From assembly GCA_013399855.1 (NCBI GenBank), contig VXAY01012532.1, forward strand, positions 703,441-767,440: 64,000 bases of DNA. Reading direction: 5' to 3'. Positions 1 to 10,800 of this stretch are shown in pieces. The notes under the pieces are model-generated. The model searched no databases and was not told where the DNA came from. It was given only the letters and a program-made list of their open reading frames with translations. A program made the translations under genes and the position numbers. This DNA is from Oxyruncus cristatus. Taxonomy: Eukaryota > Chordata > Aves > Passeriformes > Cotingidae. Within the stretch, counting starts at the first letter, position 1. The number at the start of each line of letters is the position of its first letter.

Positions 1-2529
1 CACACCCTATGTTTCAGTTCCTGGCATTCCATTTATACAGATGCATTCCATGCCATTTGCTAAATCTTTTTTAATCCTCTAACAAATTACTATTTCAGCT
101 AGGAAGCACAGTAATGAAATTATTGTAATAACATTCATCCTGGAACTGAAATTTACTTGTTCCCCAAGAAATCAAAAACAATGTTCTCTCTGCTCCAAAC
201 ACCTACCATTAAAAAGTAAGCTCAATAATTTCTAAGGCTGGGTGAACAGTTGCACTGATAATCCTGGAAAATGAATATTAAGTTTGCACACTTGATGGCT
301 CACATTCAGTGAAATAAGATAATGTATGAGGTAGTAAGAATTCCAAATCCCTCAAACTCTTGACACAGTGGCAATTAAGAAAGCCAGACAAAAGTCTGCA
401 TCCTTCACAACTACAACCAGGCAAGCACACACAATTACTTCACAGTACTCTGACATGTTATATTTAAACTCTGTTCTCAGCCAATAAATGCTATGGAAAC
501 CTATTTTTTTCCATCAACATTGCCTTTGTCAAGGTCTATGTGACCTAAAAAGGTAAGCCTGTAGCAATTTATAAAATTTTCTGATACTGTTTTTTGTGAT
601 ACCTCTCATCAAATTTCTTCACTCTGTAAAAGATTCAGTGCTGCAATGACTACTGCAAGGTCTCCTCCTGGTAATAATACTAAATGATACAACAATGCAA
701 AATGTGCAACTATCACTATTTCATGTTATTGAAAATTTTGCAGTGAGTAAAAAATTTAAAAAGAGCATTACTATTCCTACATCTATCTACTTTTAACAAA
801 TCACATTCAGTGATTTTTTTCTTCACGAGACTTGAAGAGTTTAAATATTAAATGTGTTTTATGACCTTGCTAATCCTTTGTTAATGGTAATCTGAAACTG
901 AATTACTGTGTTTTAAATATCATGTTCAAAATTTAACAATTAAAGAATAAATATGATAAAAATTCCTTTTATAATCAACTTCTCATAAGTTGGAGGAAAT
1001 CGTGTTCTTTCAGTAGTAGCTGGATTATTTAAATTACTCAGCTTCCTGTTTTTATTTATAACTTCCAGGTTGCCTTTCAATTTATTTCAGGTAAATTTTC
1101 TGCATTTAAAATGAAACCTTGGTATTTATGACGAGTTATAAAAAACAAAATCCCATAAATATACTTTTCTGATACATATTCTCTAGGCTGACGCCAAATT
1201 ACCACTCAGTTTAATCTATAAATGATCTTCACCTCTTAACAAAGACATTTGTTTCCCGTACATGTGTTGGGTAGGAAGGAGAGGGAAGGAGATTTGGGTA
1301 GAGAGTAATCCAATCTGTTAGTAAAAGCCACGAATTTTAATATGAGGATCAGAAAACAGCCACTGAACTGTTAATATCTAATTTGCCACAGTCTTATTGT
1401 ACTGCTTTCTATTTTCGTTGGCAGTGTTTCCCATCTGCTGAATTCACATTTTACAATCATTTTCTTCTTTGTCATATTCTTGAATGAGGCTTTTGCCAAA
1501 GACAGAAAGACATCTGACACAACTATAAGGAGAACTTAGTAATGAACATTTTATTTCTGAAACTGTATCTGGTCTATTTCTGAATTAAAATTAACAACTC
1601 TAATGGTGATGTCAAATATGAAAAAACCTGGAAATGTCATTTTCTGATTTTCTATATTTATGCAAAACAATCACTAATGCTGATGATACACAACATCCCA
1701 TTCAACTCAGGGCATTGATTCAGCAAATACATATCCCTCTTGAAAACTGTAATAGAAAGTGCCTTCCATGTGCTCATACACATACCTACAGAAGAAAACC
1801 AAAACATATTTACTGCATGCTTCCAGTAAGTATCTGACACAGAAATTTTGCTAAAGACAACAGTCTTATCTTCAAAAAAGACCATTCCTATTTCTCTTTA
1901 TTATCCATGTTTTTCTAATCACTGGTGCAGGTTCAAGCTTTCACAGGGCTTTTTTTTCCCTCCATCAAATTTCATAGGTACTAAGCTTGAAATAATAAGA
2001 TTAATTTTAAACCAAAACTAGTTCAAATGCTTATACTTTCTGGAGATTTGAGAAGTCCGCCTCATATCAAAACAACTGCTGCCTTACTTTTCTTGTATAT
2101 TCAAATACACCATTCCCCTGTGCACCACTACCAAATTCCTTGGATGAAAACCAGCTATTACCCTAGGAAAAGGGATTTTGGCACCTTTCTGTTCCTCTGT
2201 CTCTTGCCTATACCACACTGGAGATCTACAGTTTCCCTTTTTGAGTGAGACTATCAGAAATTGTGACTGTAGCAGGAAGTAACAGATCTAACATATTTGG
2301 TTTCATATAAAAGAACTCTCTTTAGAGACATTTACCTGACATTTTCTGATTCAAGAGTCTCAAAAGCCATGAAGGGTTCACAGAAGGAAGTAGTGAAATA
2401 GTAGCTGTCCAGGATTTTGAGATTATTAACAATCCATTTTTATAGAGGAATGACCTGGGAAAAGATAGGAAGGAAGGTATGGGGCAATAAACTGTAGGCA
2501 CACAACAGACTCAGGCACACTGGATACAT
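1..2529. other. unique A+T-rich sequence, no feature seen
   Basis: I see no recognisable repeat, RNA gene or convincing coding segment. Short open frames at 1634-1885 and 2027-2248 show no family resemblance and no supporting splice context. Intergenic or intronic DNA is the simplest reading. Confidence 0.5.
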
Positions 2530-3377
2530 TCAAGCCCCTGGAACAAGATGGATTTCATTCAAGACGGCTGAAAGGGCTTGCTACTGTGATTTTTGCATTC
2601 AACTGTCTATCATCTTCAAAGAACTGTGATAATGATGAGTTCAGGCAAAAATTAGAAAAAAAAGACTAATATTATGCCTATTTTGCCTTTAGAAAGGGCA
2701 AAGTAGCCCTTGTGGGTCCAAGGAACAAACTGGTCAGCATCACCTTAGCCCCTAGAAATTTCACAAAACATTTCCTCTAGGGTTCTATTCCAAACAAATG
2801 AAGGACAAGTGTATCTGGAGTTGTTGACACAGGTTTACAAAGGGTTTGACAAACACAAAAATTTCCTGCTATGAAACAAATTGTTATGTTGGTGAGGAGA
2901 CACTGGTGGACATACTCTACTTTGTTATTAGTAAAGCTTTGACAGCATTTCCATTTGGAAAGTGAGAAAACAGGCCTTACTTTGGAAAAATGAACTACTA
3001 TATGAATTGAAAATTGGCTGGACTGCGAGGCACAAATAGTAATGATTATTGACTTGATTTTTTCTGACAGACTGCAGCAATCAGAGGGTTCCAGAGATCA
3101 ATTTTCTGGCCCATATGTATTCAACATCTTCATCAGCCACTTGAGTAATGGCATAGAGTGCACCCACAAGGAAATTTGTAGATGACTCTAAAGCGAGGGG
3201 AGTTGTTGGCACGGATTGAGTCCAGAGGGAATTAAAAAAAATTTGAGGACTGCAGCCAACAAAACCTCCTAATTTGTCTTAAGACAAAGTTCAAATTCAG
3301 AAACTAGGATGGAAAATCCTGCCCATTTGTACAGACTAGGAACTGACAGCCAAAGAACAGCACTGCTGGTAAGAGCT
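2530..3377 (+). mobile_element. old CR1 LINE fragment, ORF2 reverse transcriptase region, plus sense
   Basis: This is a decayed piece of the reverse-transcriptase part of a CR1 non-LTR retrotransposon. Landmarks follow the CR1 order. 2690-2760 resembles the block about conversion of a lysine-rich stretch followed by the 'PVSLT' region. 2930-2945 resembles the DNA for the 'SKAFD' motif. 3105-3160 translates as GPYVFNIFISHL, matching the CR1 block with consensus 'GP.LFNIFI..L'. 3172-3189 reads KFVDDSK in another frame, equivalent to the catalytic FADD box with A changed to V. The frame shift between the last two blocks, in-frame stops and many indels show that it is long dead. The similarity continues to about 3377, where an LTR begins; the expected CR1 continuation is not found on its far side. 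The assignment is from memory of the CR1 consensus; the left edge is approximate. Confidence 0.75.
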
Positions 3378-4206
3378 TGTATTGCATTCATATGACCAGG
3401 TTTTGGTAGCAGGGGAGCTACAGGGGTGGCTTCTGTGAGAAGCTGCCAGAAGATTCCCCCATGTCTGACAGAGACAATGCCATCCAGCTCCAGGATGAAC
3501 CCACCACTGGCCAAGGCTGAGCCAAGAAGGAATGATAGTAACACCTCTGTGATAACATATTTCAGAAGGGAAAAAAATATATTGTGCAGGTGTAATTACA
3601 GCCAGAGAAGAGCAGAGTGAGAATCTGTGAGTGGAAAGCCCTGCAGACACCAAGGTCAGTGCCAAAGGAGTAGGAAGAGAAGCTCTGGGCACCAAAACAA
3701 AGATTCCCCTGCAGTCTGTGCTGAAGACCATGGTGAGGCAGCTGTGCCCCTGCAACCCTTGAAGGCCAGTTGGTATGCAGAGATCCACCTTGGAGGTGAC
3801 CCACATCAAAGCAGGTGGATGCATGAAAGGAGGTTGTGATCCCATGAGGACACTGTGCTGGAGCAGGATCCTGGTAGGGACCTGCAGACTCATACAGAGA
3901 GGAGCCCATGTTGAAACAGGTTTCCTGGTAGGACTTGTGAGACTGTAGAAGACTCATGCTGGAGCAAGCTATGCCTGAAGGATTGCACCCCATGGAAAAG
4001 TGACCCATGCTGCAGCAGTTTGTGAAGAACTGTTGCCTGTGAGATGGACTCCAGTTTGAGAAGTTCATGGAAGACCATCTCCCATGGGAAGGACCCCATG
4101 CTGATGCAGGGGAAGGACTCTTCTCACTGAGCAGTGGTAGGAACAACGTGTGATGAACTGATCATAACTCCCATTGTTCATCTCACTGCAACAGTGAGGG
4201 GAGGAG
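3378..4206 (+). mobile_element. endogenous retrovirus LTR (solo, 3'-truncated), plus sense
   Basis: The sequence starts with TG at 3378 ('tgtattgcattc') and continues with 'ggttttggtagcagggg' at about 3401. The order then matches an LTR family common in bird genomes whose exact Repbase name I do not recall with confidence. It includes 'tctgtgataacatatttc' near 3546, 'ctgcagacaccaaggtcag' near 3641, and a series of imperfect repeats of roughly 45 bp built around 'gctggagcag' and 'ccccatgg' (about 3710-4115). It ends soon after 'gaggggaggaggtagagcc' near 4195, without the polyadenylation and U5-like part expected for the family, so the right end is truncated. No gag, pol or env sequence adjoins it. 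It lies inside or against the CR1 fragment on its left. The LTR identity is fairly secure; the class (ERVL-like or ERVK-like) is not. Confidence 0.7.
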
Positions 4207-4261
4207 GTAGAGCCTGCCTATTGCTCACCCACCCCATGATGTGTTTATTCAGCTGTGTGTT

Positions 4262-5238
4262 GGATGGACATTTTGTCCAGAAGGATCCTGGGAGAGACAG
4301 TGTCAAAAGCTTTACTGAAATCCAAAAAGATGACATCACCTGGCCTCCCTAGATCAACTAGATGGGTTACCTTGTCATACAAGGAAATCAGGTTGGATAA
4401 GTAGGACTTTCCTCTCATGAAGCCATGCTGGCTGTGATCAATGATAGTGTTGTCTTTTAGATGTTTTTCAGTACTTCCCAGAATAATCTTTTCCATAATT
4501 TTAGCAAGCATTGAAGTGAGACTGAGAGGCCTGCAGTTTCCAGGGTCTTCCTTCTTGCCCTTCTTGAAAATCAGCTTCCAGTCAGCTGGGAACTCTCCAG
4601 ATTCCCAAGACTGCAGTCATCAAGAGAGCTTTGTAATGACAATCAGCCAGGTCTTTGAGGATTCTTGGACGAATCCCATCAGGCCCCATGGATCTGTAGG
4701 GATCCAAATGAAGCAGCAGGTTCTGCACAATTTCAGGGTCAACTGGGACTTGATCGTTCTCGCAGTCATGGTCCTCCAGCTCAGGGCACTGAGACCTGTT
4801 TTGTCTGTCATTCGTATTGAAGATAGAGGCAAAGAAAGAATTCAAAAACCTCTGCCTTGTCTCTCTCCCTCTTTGTGATGTGACCATCATCATCCTGTAA
4901 CGAGCCGATGATATTTCTGTACTGTTGTACTGCTGTCATTATTGTCATTGATCTGCTTGAAAAAAACTCCTTTTATTGTATCTCACAGTTCTGACCAGCT
5001 TCCACTCCAGTTGAGCTTTGATCATATGAACTTTCTCCCACTGGATATAACACCATCTTTTTTTTCCTTATTTCAAAGAGAAGATCCCTGCTCATCCAAG
5101 CCGGCCTTCTGCCTCGCCTGCTTGACTTCCAACATTTGGGAATTGCCTGCTCTTGTGTCATTGGGAGGTGATGTTTGAAAAGTGACCAGCACATATGGAC
5201 CCCAGCACCAGCAAAAATATTTTCCCAGGAGGGTTACT
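4262..5238 (-). mobile_element. CR1 LINE fragment, ORF2 (end of endonuclease linker to reverse transcriptase), minus sense
   Basis: Read on the minus strand, this is a piece of CR1 ORF2, the protein that nicks target DNA and reverse-transcribes the element RNA. Three open segments in three different frames give it in order. About 5194-4973 contains RRPAWMSRDLL, the conserved CR1 linker after the endonuclease. 4893-4582 contains FLNSFFASIFNTN and SMGPDGIRPRILKDLAD, the start of the RT domain. 4511-4245 contains QHGFMRGKS and LDFSKAFDTVS; the latter is RT motif A with its catalytic aspartate. At least two frameshifts separate the segments, and an internal deletion near 4570-4580 removes sequence present in the consensus as I remember it. 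The downstream FADD box is missing because the copy ends near 4262, so it is a dead fragment. It lies in inverted orientation to the CR1 piece at 2530-3377. I am confident of the family but not of the subfamily. Confidence 0.9.
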
Positions 5239-5341
5239 GAAACTTGTTATTTTATTGCAAATCTTAGCAAATTTTATAGGTTAGTGAAGACCTGAGATCA
5301 AGATCACAAGAGATATTGATCATATGAAAAAAACAGGTTTC

Positions 5342-5592
5342 ATTAAAAACAAAAAAAAAAGAAAAAAAGGAGGAAAAACAAACAAACAAAACAAACAAAA
5401 AATCAAACCCAAAAATCAAACTTATGAACTCTCATGCAAAAAACCCCAACCAAACAAAACAAAAACAAAAACAAAACAAAAACAAAAAAACCAAACAAAA
5501 ACAAAAACAAAAACAAAAACAACAAAAAACCCCAAACCAAACCAAAACAAAACAAACAAAACAAAACAAAACAAAAAAACAAACAAAAAAAA
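5342..5592. repeat. A-rich (CAAAA)n-like low-complexity tract
   Basis: This is an irregular array of CAAA, CAAAA and CAAAAA units. From 5437 to 5592 the plus strand contains only A and C. The open frames through it (for example 5424-5609 and 5403-5660) are compositional artefacts. Confidence 0.95.
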
Positions 5593-5605
5593 GCCCCCAA
5601 ACCCC

Positions 5606-7237
5606 TTAGAAATATTCTGACACTGCAGATATTTTTCTGGTATTTGTGAGCCTTACCCATGTTCTGTGAAATGCAAAATGAGATTTCTGCAAATGTAATG
5701 CAGCATGCAAGATCTTATGCTAGCACAAAAGTGAATGTCATGTTTCAGAAACAGACAGATAAAAGTTATTTGAAATGCTTTTGTTTTCACTTTTTACTAA
5801 TATATAGGAAATTTATTTTTTACATTCTGTCTATAGAATGATATTCATGCATAATATGAGGTTTTAAAAGAAAAGCTGCAGCATCCTGCAGTGTTCAGGT
5901 GTTTTAAAAAGAAGAAGGCATTAGATGAGGTAACATAAATCTGCCACCTCATCAAGTGCATAATAAAAAAGAAATTGCAAACAAAGATTTGTATTACCAA
6001 ATAATACTCTTCTCTTAGCTCCTTATTATAAAATATCAATGTAGGTGTATATGCAGTTTCACATGCAAGCATACTGCACTGGAAGTCAGATTTTGCCCCA
6101 GCTAGTTAAAAATGTGAAGCAGTAGTCTGATATTTTTCTTAAGTCTGAGGTCGTCCAAAATTATGGAGTATGCATTGAATAAATCTAAATGGTTTGTTTC
6201 ATATCTGAGGATAGAAAGTCTTCTCTACCTAGAAGATTGGTATTGAGGTAGTAGATAGTATTACCCTTGATTCTGCCTGCTCCTTTTCAGATATTATTTT
6301 TCCAGCAGCAAGCAATTCCCAGGCTGACTGTGCTAATAAGAACAGACATCACCCGCCTGTGCAAAGGCTAAGCAAAGAGTCTTCTGGTGTGCCTCTGCAC
6401 TTCTATTTGCCAAAACTCCCTTTAGTAACTTCAGCTGACATCCACTTTTTTGGATGTGCAGTAGGGTTCATATGACTATGTATCATGTAGAACTAGAGTG
6501 TAGTAAATGAACACCACTATTTTCCTTATTTTTAATCTACACACATCATTCAATAAGTATTACTTTAGATACTTTTCTAATATATGTTTCAGACAAAATG
6601 GCAAATGATGCAAATGGAAAATCAAATCCTAATGATTAGTCTGAGGCCTAAATTTTCTTTTCCATAGTAACAGCTTTAATGGAAGTGCTGCCAGAGGTTT
6701 CAGCAAATTTTGGCTGTTAATGTAAATTTCTAAGTACAGTAATAAAGAAAATTTGAAATTTAAGACTGGCAAAGTGCTTGTTTGCTCTTTGGCTTCCTGT
6801 GGTTGCAATCAGAAAGTACTTAATGAGGCAGCTGTGGTTAAGTCTCTGTTTTGCAATTTCAGTGTTATCCATGAAGCAACAACATTATACTAATCTGTCA
6901 AATTTTATTCCTTCATCTTCTCCCTTTTGCAATTTTCTTGTACTTTCTTCTTTAAAACACAAAATGGACAGAAGATTATGGAAATTCAGAGAGGTAGTGT
7001 CAGTGTCAGATGAATATTAAGGGGTCTTATCACCATGTGTGATCCAACATGAACTACTTTTGCTGACCTACCAGCTTTGAAATAGGCTATGCCATACCAC
7101 TGAGAAGCTGTACTATGTGAGCAACAGAGCAGTGCAACCAGCTTAACCTGCAAGCTAGGATTGTTGGTCTTTGACAGTCTGTAGGTGCAATATATGATAC
7201 ATGTACTACACCCACTAGGGGGAAAATTAAAGCTCTT
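5606..7237. other. unique A+T-rich sequence, no feature seen
   Basis: No repeat family or exon-like segment is recognisable. Short open frames at 5659-5841, 5845-6072 and 6778-7020 look random. Confidence 0.45.
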
Positions 7238-7622
7238 ATCACAGAACCGTAGAATGAGTTGGGTTGGAAGGGACCTCTAAAGATCCCGTAGCCTAGCAAT
7301 CCTGCCCTCAGCAGCAATGTCTTTCTCTTGATCAGTTTGATCCACTAGATCCAATTTGACCTTGAATGCTTCCAGGTATGGAGAATCCACAGCTTCTTTT
7401 GGAAACCTGTCCAAGTGCCTCACTGCTCTCACACTAAAGAATTTCTTCCAATTCAAATCTACCCTCTTTTACTTTAAAGCCAACATCCCTTGTTCTGTCA
7501 CTAGAGTAGCTGGTAAAAGGACTGTCTCCATCTTTCTTAAAAGTTCCTTTCATATATTAGAAGGCTACAACAAGGCCTCCCTTTCTCTTCTCCACGCTGA
7601 GCAATCCCAGCTCTCTCAAGTC
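7238..7622 (-). mobile_element. CR1 LINE 3' fragment, minus sense
   Basis: The left edge 'atcacagaaccgtagaatga' followed by 'gggttggaagggacctc' is the reverse complement of the typical avian CR1 3' end. It continues in CR1 order with 'aatccacagcttcttttgg', 'aagaatttcttcc' and 'cttctccacgctgagcaatc'. This is a 5'-truncated copy carrying the 3' UTR and the very end of the ORF2 region. The open frame at 7356-7829 runs antisense to the element and is not a gene. Confidence 0.93.
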
Positions 7623-7635
7623 AGTTTTCAGAACT

Positions 7636-7800
7636 TTCAGGTAGATGTAGAGAGTGAGAAGGTCTCACCTGATCCTCCTTTTCTCCAGGCTAAACGATCT
7701 CAGTTCCCTCAGTTGCTTCTCATAAGATATGCTCTAGCTCCTTTATTGGCTTCTCTGTCCTTTCAGGGTACATGCTCCATCACACAGTTCTTGAAGATGA
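7636..7800 (-). mobile_element. second CR1 LINE fragment, minus sense
   Basis: From about 7640 ('aggtagatgtagagagtg') the sequence re-enters the same consensus interval already passed in the neighbouring copy: 'ccttttctccaggctaaacg' followed by 'tctcataagatatgctc'. Because the 'CTCCAGGCT' block occurs twice (near 7590 and near 7683), this is a separate CR1 copy, or a duplicated part of the first, in the same orientation. The right edge is vague. Confidence 0.7.
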
Positions 7801-7805
7801 ATGAA

Positions 7806-10800
7806 TATTTTAATCTAATTAATTTCTAGTAATTACAAATCCTTGAATTTTGCCTCTCCCTTCCTAAGCAGCTTCAAAGAGTTAATTTTTGTCAAATCTA
7901 GAATATTATCTGATTTTTCGTTTTTCAAAAGTTACAGTGCTGAGAGTAAACTTATCTAAAAGTCTACTGAAATCAATCAAAATTATTCTGTAGAACTGGA
8001 GTGGACAATACTTAGCATCATCATTCAGCACTAACTTGTTCTGAAAAGCATATGTTTTTAAGCTCAGTAGCTGTTTCTGCTTATTCACTTATTAAGCACG
8101 TGGTCATATTTCAGAAAAATAACATTTCAAGTGTTCATCTCCTTTCTTTGTCAAATTAAACATCTCATCTGAAATCTTATTTCACTACAGTCAGAAAAGT
8201 CTCACCAGTTCTTTAGTATTAATTGATCTGACAAAAAAATTCTAATCCAATCATCTAGGGATAATATAATTTTGTTTCACAGCACAACCATATATTTTTT
8301 AACATAAATGTTAGAGTGTGAACTGAATTTTAACATGGGAAATAAAAGGAAGTTAAGAGACAAGAAGTAAAATTCTTTTTAATTTCCTGATCCGTACCTG
8401 ACACAAAACAGAGATTTGGATATGAGTCTCCTACATTACCTATGATGGTTGTGACCATTAAATCTGCTCTGAAAGTTTATGTAATTTACCTGTCTCTGTG
8501 ATTTTGCCCTAGGAAACTCTTCTTCTTATGAAACCTAAGAGATTTGACATGTTTTTGTTCTGGCAAATCTGTGTTTTCTGAAAGAAAATATTCGGTCTGA
8601 AATTTTCTCACAAAGAAATCACATTAAAAAAACCAGCAAATTACAGTCTTATTATCCTCAGTAACACTGTATTCTGAATCAAGAACCTGTCTGCTAATTT
8701 TCAGGTAAAAAATTGAAGAATTTACATAAGTTATAAAATGATTTAGAAAAAAAGATAAATAGGTCATCACTTTTTGAGCACAAAAAGATGAATTTCATAT
8801 TTCTGATTTTTTTTCAGATAATTTAATGGAAAAAATGTCAAAGGGTAAAAATGCACACTGTTCAAGGGAACAATTCAAGTTAGAAACATTAGTATATTTA
8901 TTATATGTAAATAGTAAATAAAGGCAATCAAAATACTTCAAATGGGTAGCAGAAAAATATGGCTCAGAGTGTTAAAAATGCATAGTAAGAGTCTCATTTT
9001 GTGAGAAAATTTCTCTCATTCCCTCTGCATGGGGTACTTTATTCTGGAAAAAAACCATGTACATTGAAACACAAACAATTCCCTTTTGTGTTGTAACAGT
9101 AATATATCCAAGATAATAATTTCCATTTTTCCAAGAAAAATTACCAAATCGTGATCCCCATTGGTGTATGTATTGTACTATAAACTGTTAAAAATCAAAA
9201 ATCCTCTCCGCTACATTAATGGAAAACTGTTTTTCCAAGATTGATCTACATTATCCTACATTTATTGTTTCCAGGTTTAAAATGATTGAAAATAAGATAT
9301 TAAACTCCAGCTATGTCACTCACACCCTGCTTTAACACCCAATTGTCAGTAAATGTCTCCTGTACTTTTTTAAAACATTTACAAAACAAGTGGTTCTCTG
9401 AAAGGAGATAAATCAACAATGTCACCTGATCCTGAATCAATGCTCATGAGCTGTGGCAGTGTGCCAAAAAAGCAGCCCATTGCTACGTAGCTTTAAATAC
9501 ATGAAAAAGCACTTGGAAATTGGTCAATTCATTTCCTGAGCAACCAAAGGACTGGAGAAATCTTTCTTTTTTTCCAATATACTTACAGAATTTAATGTTT
9601 CCCTTTAGAGAGACACAGCACCTAGCCTCTTCACAAACCTGTGCAGGCTATATTTCATTCTTATCAGTGGAAAAAACAAAGCTAGATCTTACTGTGCTCA
9701 GTCATATTATCCAAGCTATTTTTTCTGTTTTTTTCACCACAGCAGCAGAAACTGCATGTGACTTCCTTAACAATAACTGGAGAACTCATAAATCAAGTTA
9801 GCAGTGAAGCATGCCCTTATTCCGTAAATCTATTACTAATAATATAACTACATACAAAGCTGTATTCATTAAAAAAGAAATCATGGCATTTTTAGATACT
9901 CTTTCATCATTGATTTGAAATTGTCTATCATCTTGGAGTTGCACTGTTCAGAGTAGTCTTCCCAATTCTACTTTTGGTCCAGTTCTTTTAAGATGTGTTA
10001 GGACCTTCTTATCTTCCCCTTCAAGATTCTGGTATCTCTGAAAGAGACTATTTACAAGAAATGAATAAAACACATTTTTGTGTTACCAGCTTTTGTGTTG
10101 GTGTTTTTTGTCAGTCCTGCTAAGGAGACAGGGGTGATTTCTGTGTCAAGTTTCCTGCTTTGTCTGTCTGCTCTGGAGTACTTGGTACTCACAAGTTCAA
10201 ACCAAAGAGCAGTAAATGGAGATGGTCAGGAAAATTGCTTCAAAACAATGCTGAAACTTTGACTTGGAACATTCTTATATACTGAGAAATTCTTGTGCAA
10301 ATGTGCAAATGTAGCACCACTGACAATAATGTACTACAACCCTGGCTTAGTGAAACTGGTATTTTAAAACTTTTGAACTCATTTTTTGTCATATTTAACA
10401 AGAATCGTCAATTATAAAGTTACTATTTTAAACTGAATACACAGGGACATAAGGAAGATTTGAATTCAGATATGAAAGGTTCTTTCTTCACTTTCATGGC
10501 TACGAAGATGTCCTAGTAATAAGAAAGGTCTCAGTCTGTGACAGGTGCAAAAAGAATTGCCATTCTAATGAAGACACGTTCCTTCCTCTTTGATGCTCCC
10601 TTAAGGTTATCATCACAAGACTAATAACCTTATTAGTTTCATTATTAAAAGATTGATATAACTGTGTTAAAAGATTGGGGTTTGATGACATTTGAAAGAG
10701 AAAGGTGCAAAACACCGAAATAGACAGTGAAAGTATAGTTGAACCATGTAAAGTAAATATTTTCATTAAAATTATCTAGTCTTGCATTTTGTACAGACAC

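Noticed and set aside
3336..4146. Overlapping minus-strand open frames of 185 and 194 codons, among the longest in the window
   Set aside because: They lie antisense within the LTR and its imperfect repeats. The openness comes from the G+C-richer repeat units, not from a gene.
5403..5660. Open frames of 61-98 codons on both strands, rich in Lys/Asn/Gln/Thr or in Phe/Leu
   Set aside because: They are translations of the A/C-only low-complexity tract, and their composition is fully explained by the repeat.
7356..7829. 157-codon open frame on the plus strand
   Set aside because: It is antisense to CR1 3' fragments, and this strand of CR1 often stays open without coding.
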